Positions 63,525 to 64,000 of a stretch of 64,000 bases of DNA are shown here, piece by piece; the first letter of the stretch is position 1; each line of letters starts with the position of its first letter. The notes below the pieces were generated by a model that did not search any database, was not told the DNA's origin, and worked only from the letters and a program-made list of their open reading frames with translations. The stretch spans positions 6,256,197 through 6,320,196 of the forward strand of contig NC_061151.1 of NCBI RefSeq assembly GCF_905220365.1, read 5' to 3'. Position numbers and translations under genes: made by a program. The DNA comes from Vanessa cardui (lineage: Eukaryota > Arthropoda > Insecta > Lepidoptera > Nymphalidae).

Positions 63525-64000
63525 TCGCCTATGGAACTCTCTTCCAGACAATATTTTCCATAATAATGTTACAATAAGTTCGTTTAAAATCAGAATTAAG
63601 CAAGCTATTATAACGTTGTATCGTTCCCTGATTCGTAGTGTTTCAGAATATGCATCACCAGTTTGGAGTCCAAGTTACAAAATTTATAAAAGTCGCATTG
63701 AAAAAATTCAACAGGGTTTTACAAGATTTTAGCATGTAAAGACAGGCGCTGTCCATATCGAGCAGACTATGTGACACGTTTAAAATACTTTAAGCTAGAT
63801 ACATTGGAGAAACGACGGTCTCTGAACGATTTAATGTTTTTACACAAGCTCATTCACAACTCCATAGACTCTCCAAGGCTACTTTCTCAAATAAATTTAT
63901 ATGTTCCGAAAACCATTCCTCGATATCCAATTAAAAGCACCTTCGCCATTCCTAGATATCGCACAAATGTTGGAAAATTTTCGACATTAATTCGTTGTAT
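63525..64000 (+). pseudogene. LINE RT C-terminal pieces, out of order, running off the window
   Basis: 63528-63600 encodes a WNSLP-like C-terminal end (NNVTISSFKIRIKQ). It is followed directly by an upstream RT thumb region (SLIRSVSEYASPVWSPSY, about 63630-63685), a frameshift near 63720-63735, then KLDTLEKRRSLNDLMFLHKL (from 63794). The order is therefore rearranged. It is not the same family as the outer LINE. Confidence 0.7.

Overview
The window looks like nuclear DNA of a lepidopteran insect, probably a butterfly. It has small GT-AG exons scattered through AT-rich introns, several tRNA-derived SINE families, LINEs, hAT-like and other TIR elements, and Helitron-like ends with the CGGGTCGCTAGT-type 3' terminus I know from Lepidoptera. 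I see no bacterial or viral gene organisation.

Two host genes are present, both on the + strand and head to tail. Both encode P-protein (OCA2/hoepel) type 12-TM transporters. Gene 2 (40402..57802) is complete: 16 coding exons, 794 codons plus stop, with every splice junction in phase. Gene 1 (3021..27344) is represented by 12 exons matching gene 2 exons E5-E16. Its N-terminal exons must lie left of the window or be lost. All shared introns have the same positions and phases, so the genes arose by tandem duplication. Fly also has two P-protein homologues (hoe1, hoe2). By analogy they would act in pigment-granule or lysosome-related organelles, probably in anion or pH homeostasis.

Layout: 1-1632, minus-strand LINE Gag-like ORF running off the edge. 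1633-3020, nested repeats. 3021-27344, gene 1, including a 15-kb intron (4293-19365) full of transposons, with a LINE inserted inside another LINE. 27345-40383, a 13-kb intergenic interval of AT-rich DNA, MITEs and SINEs. 40384-57802, gene 2. 57811-60600, a SINE split by a 2.6-kb hAT-type insertion starting 34 bp after the gene 2 stop. 60601-64000, mostly unassigned AT-rich DNA, a GC-rich islet, SINE pieces and scrambled LINE reverse-transcriptase pieces.

The strongest unusual signal is one exon, E13. Over 123 bp gene 1 and gene 2 differ at only 2 sites, both synonymous, while the exons on either side differ at about a third of sites. This looks like recent, exon-restricted gene conversion. 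Other notable points are a SINE family sharing its 3' tail with the resident LINE, an in-frame chimeric ORF made by LINE-in-LINE insertion, and many nested insertions whose order can be read from target-site duplications.

Repeat family names used below (A, B, C and so on) are my own labels for sequences that recur in this window. Coordinates of repeats are approximate unless a target-site duplication (TSD) is stated.
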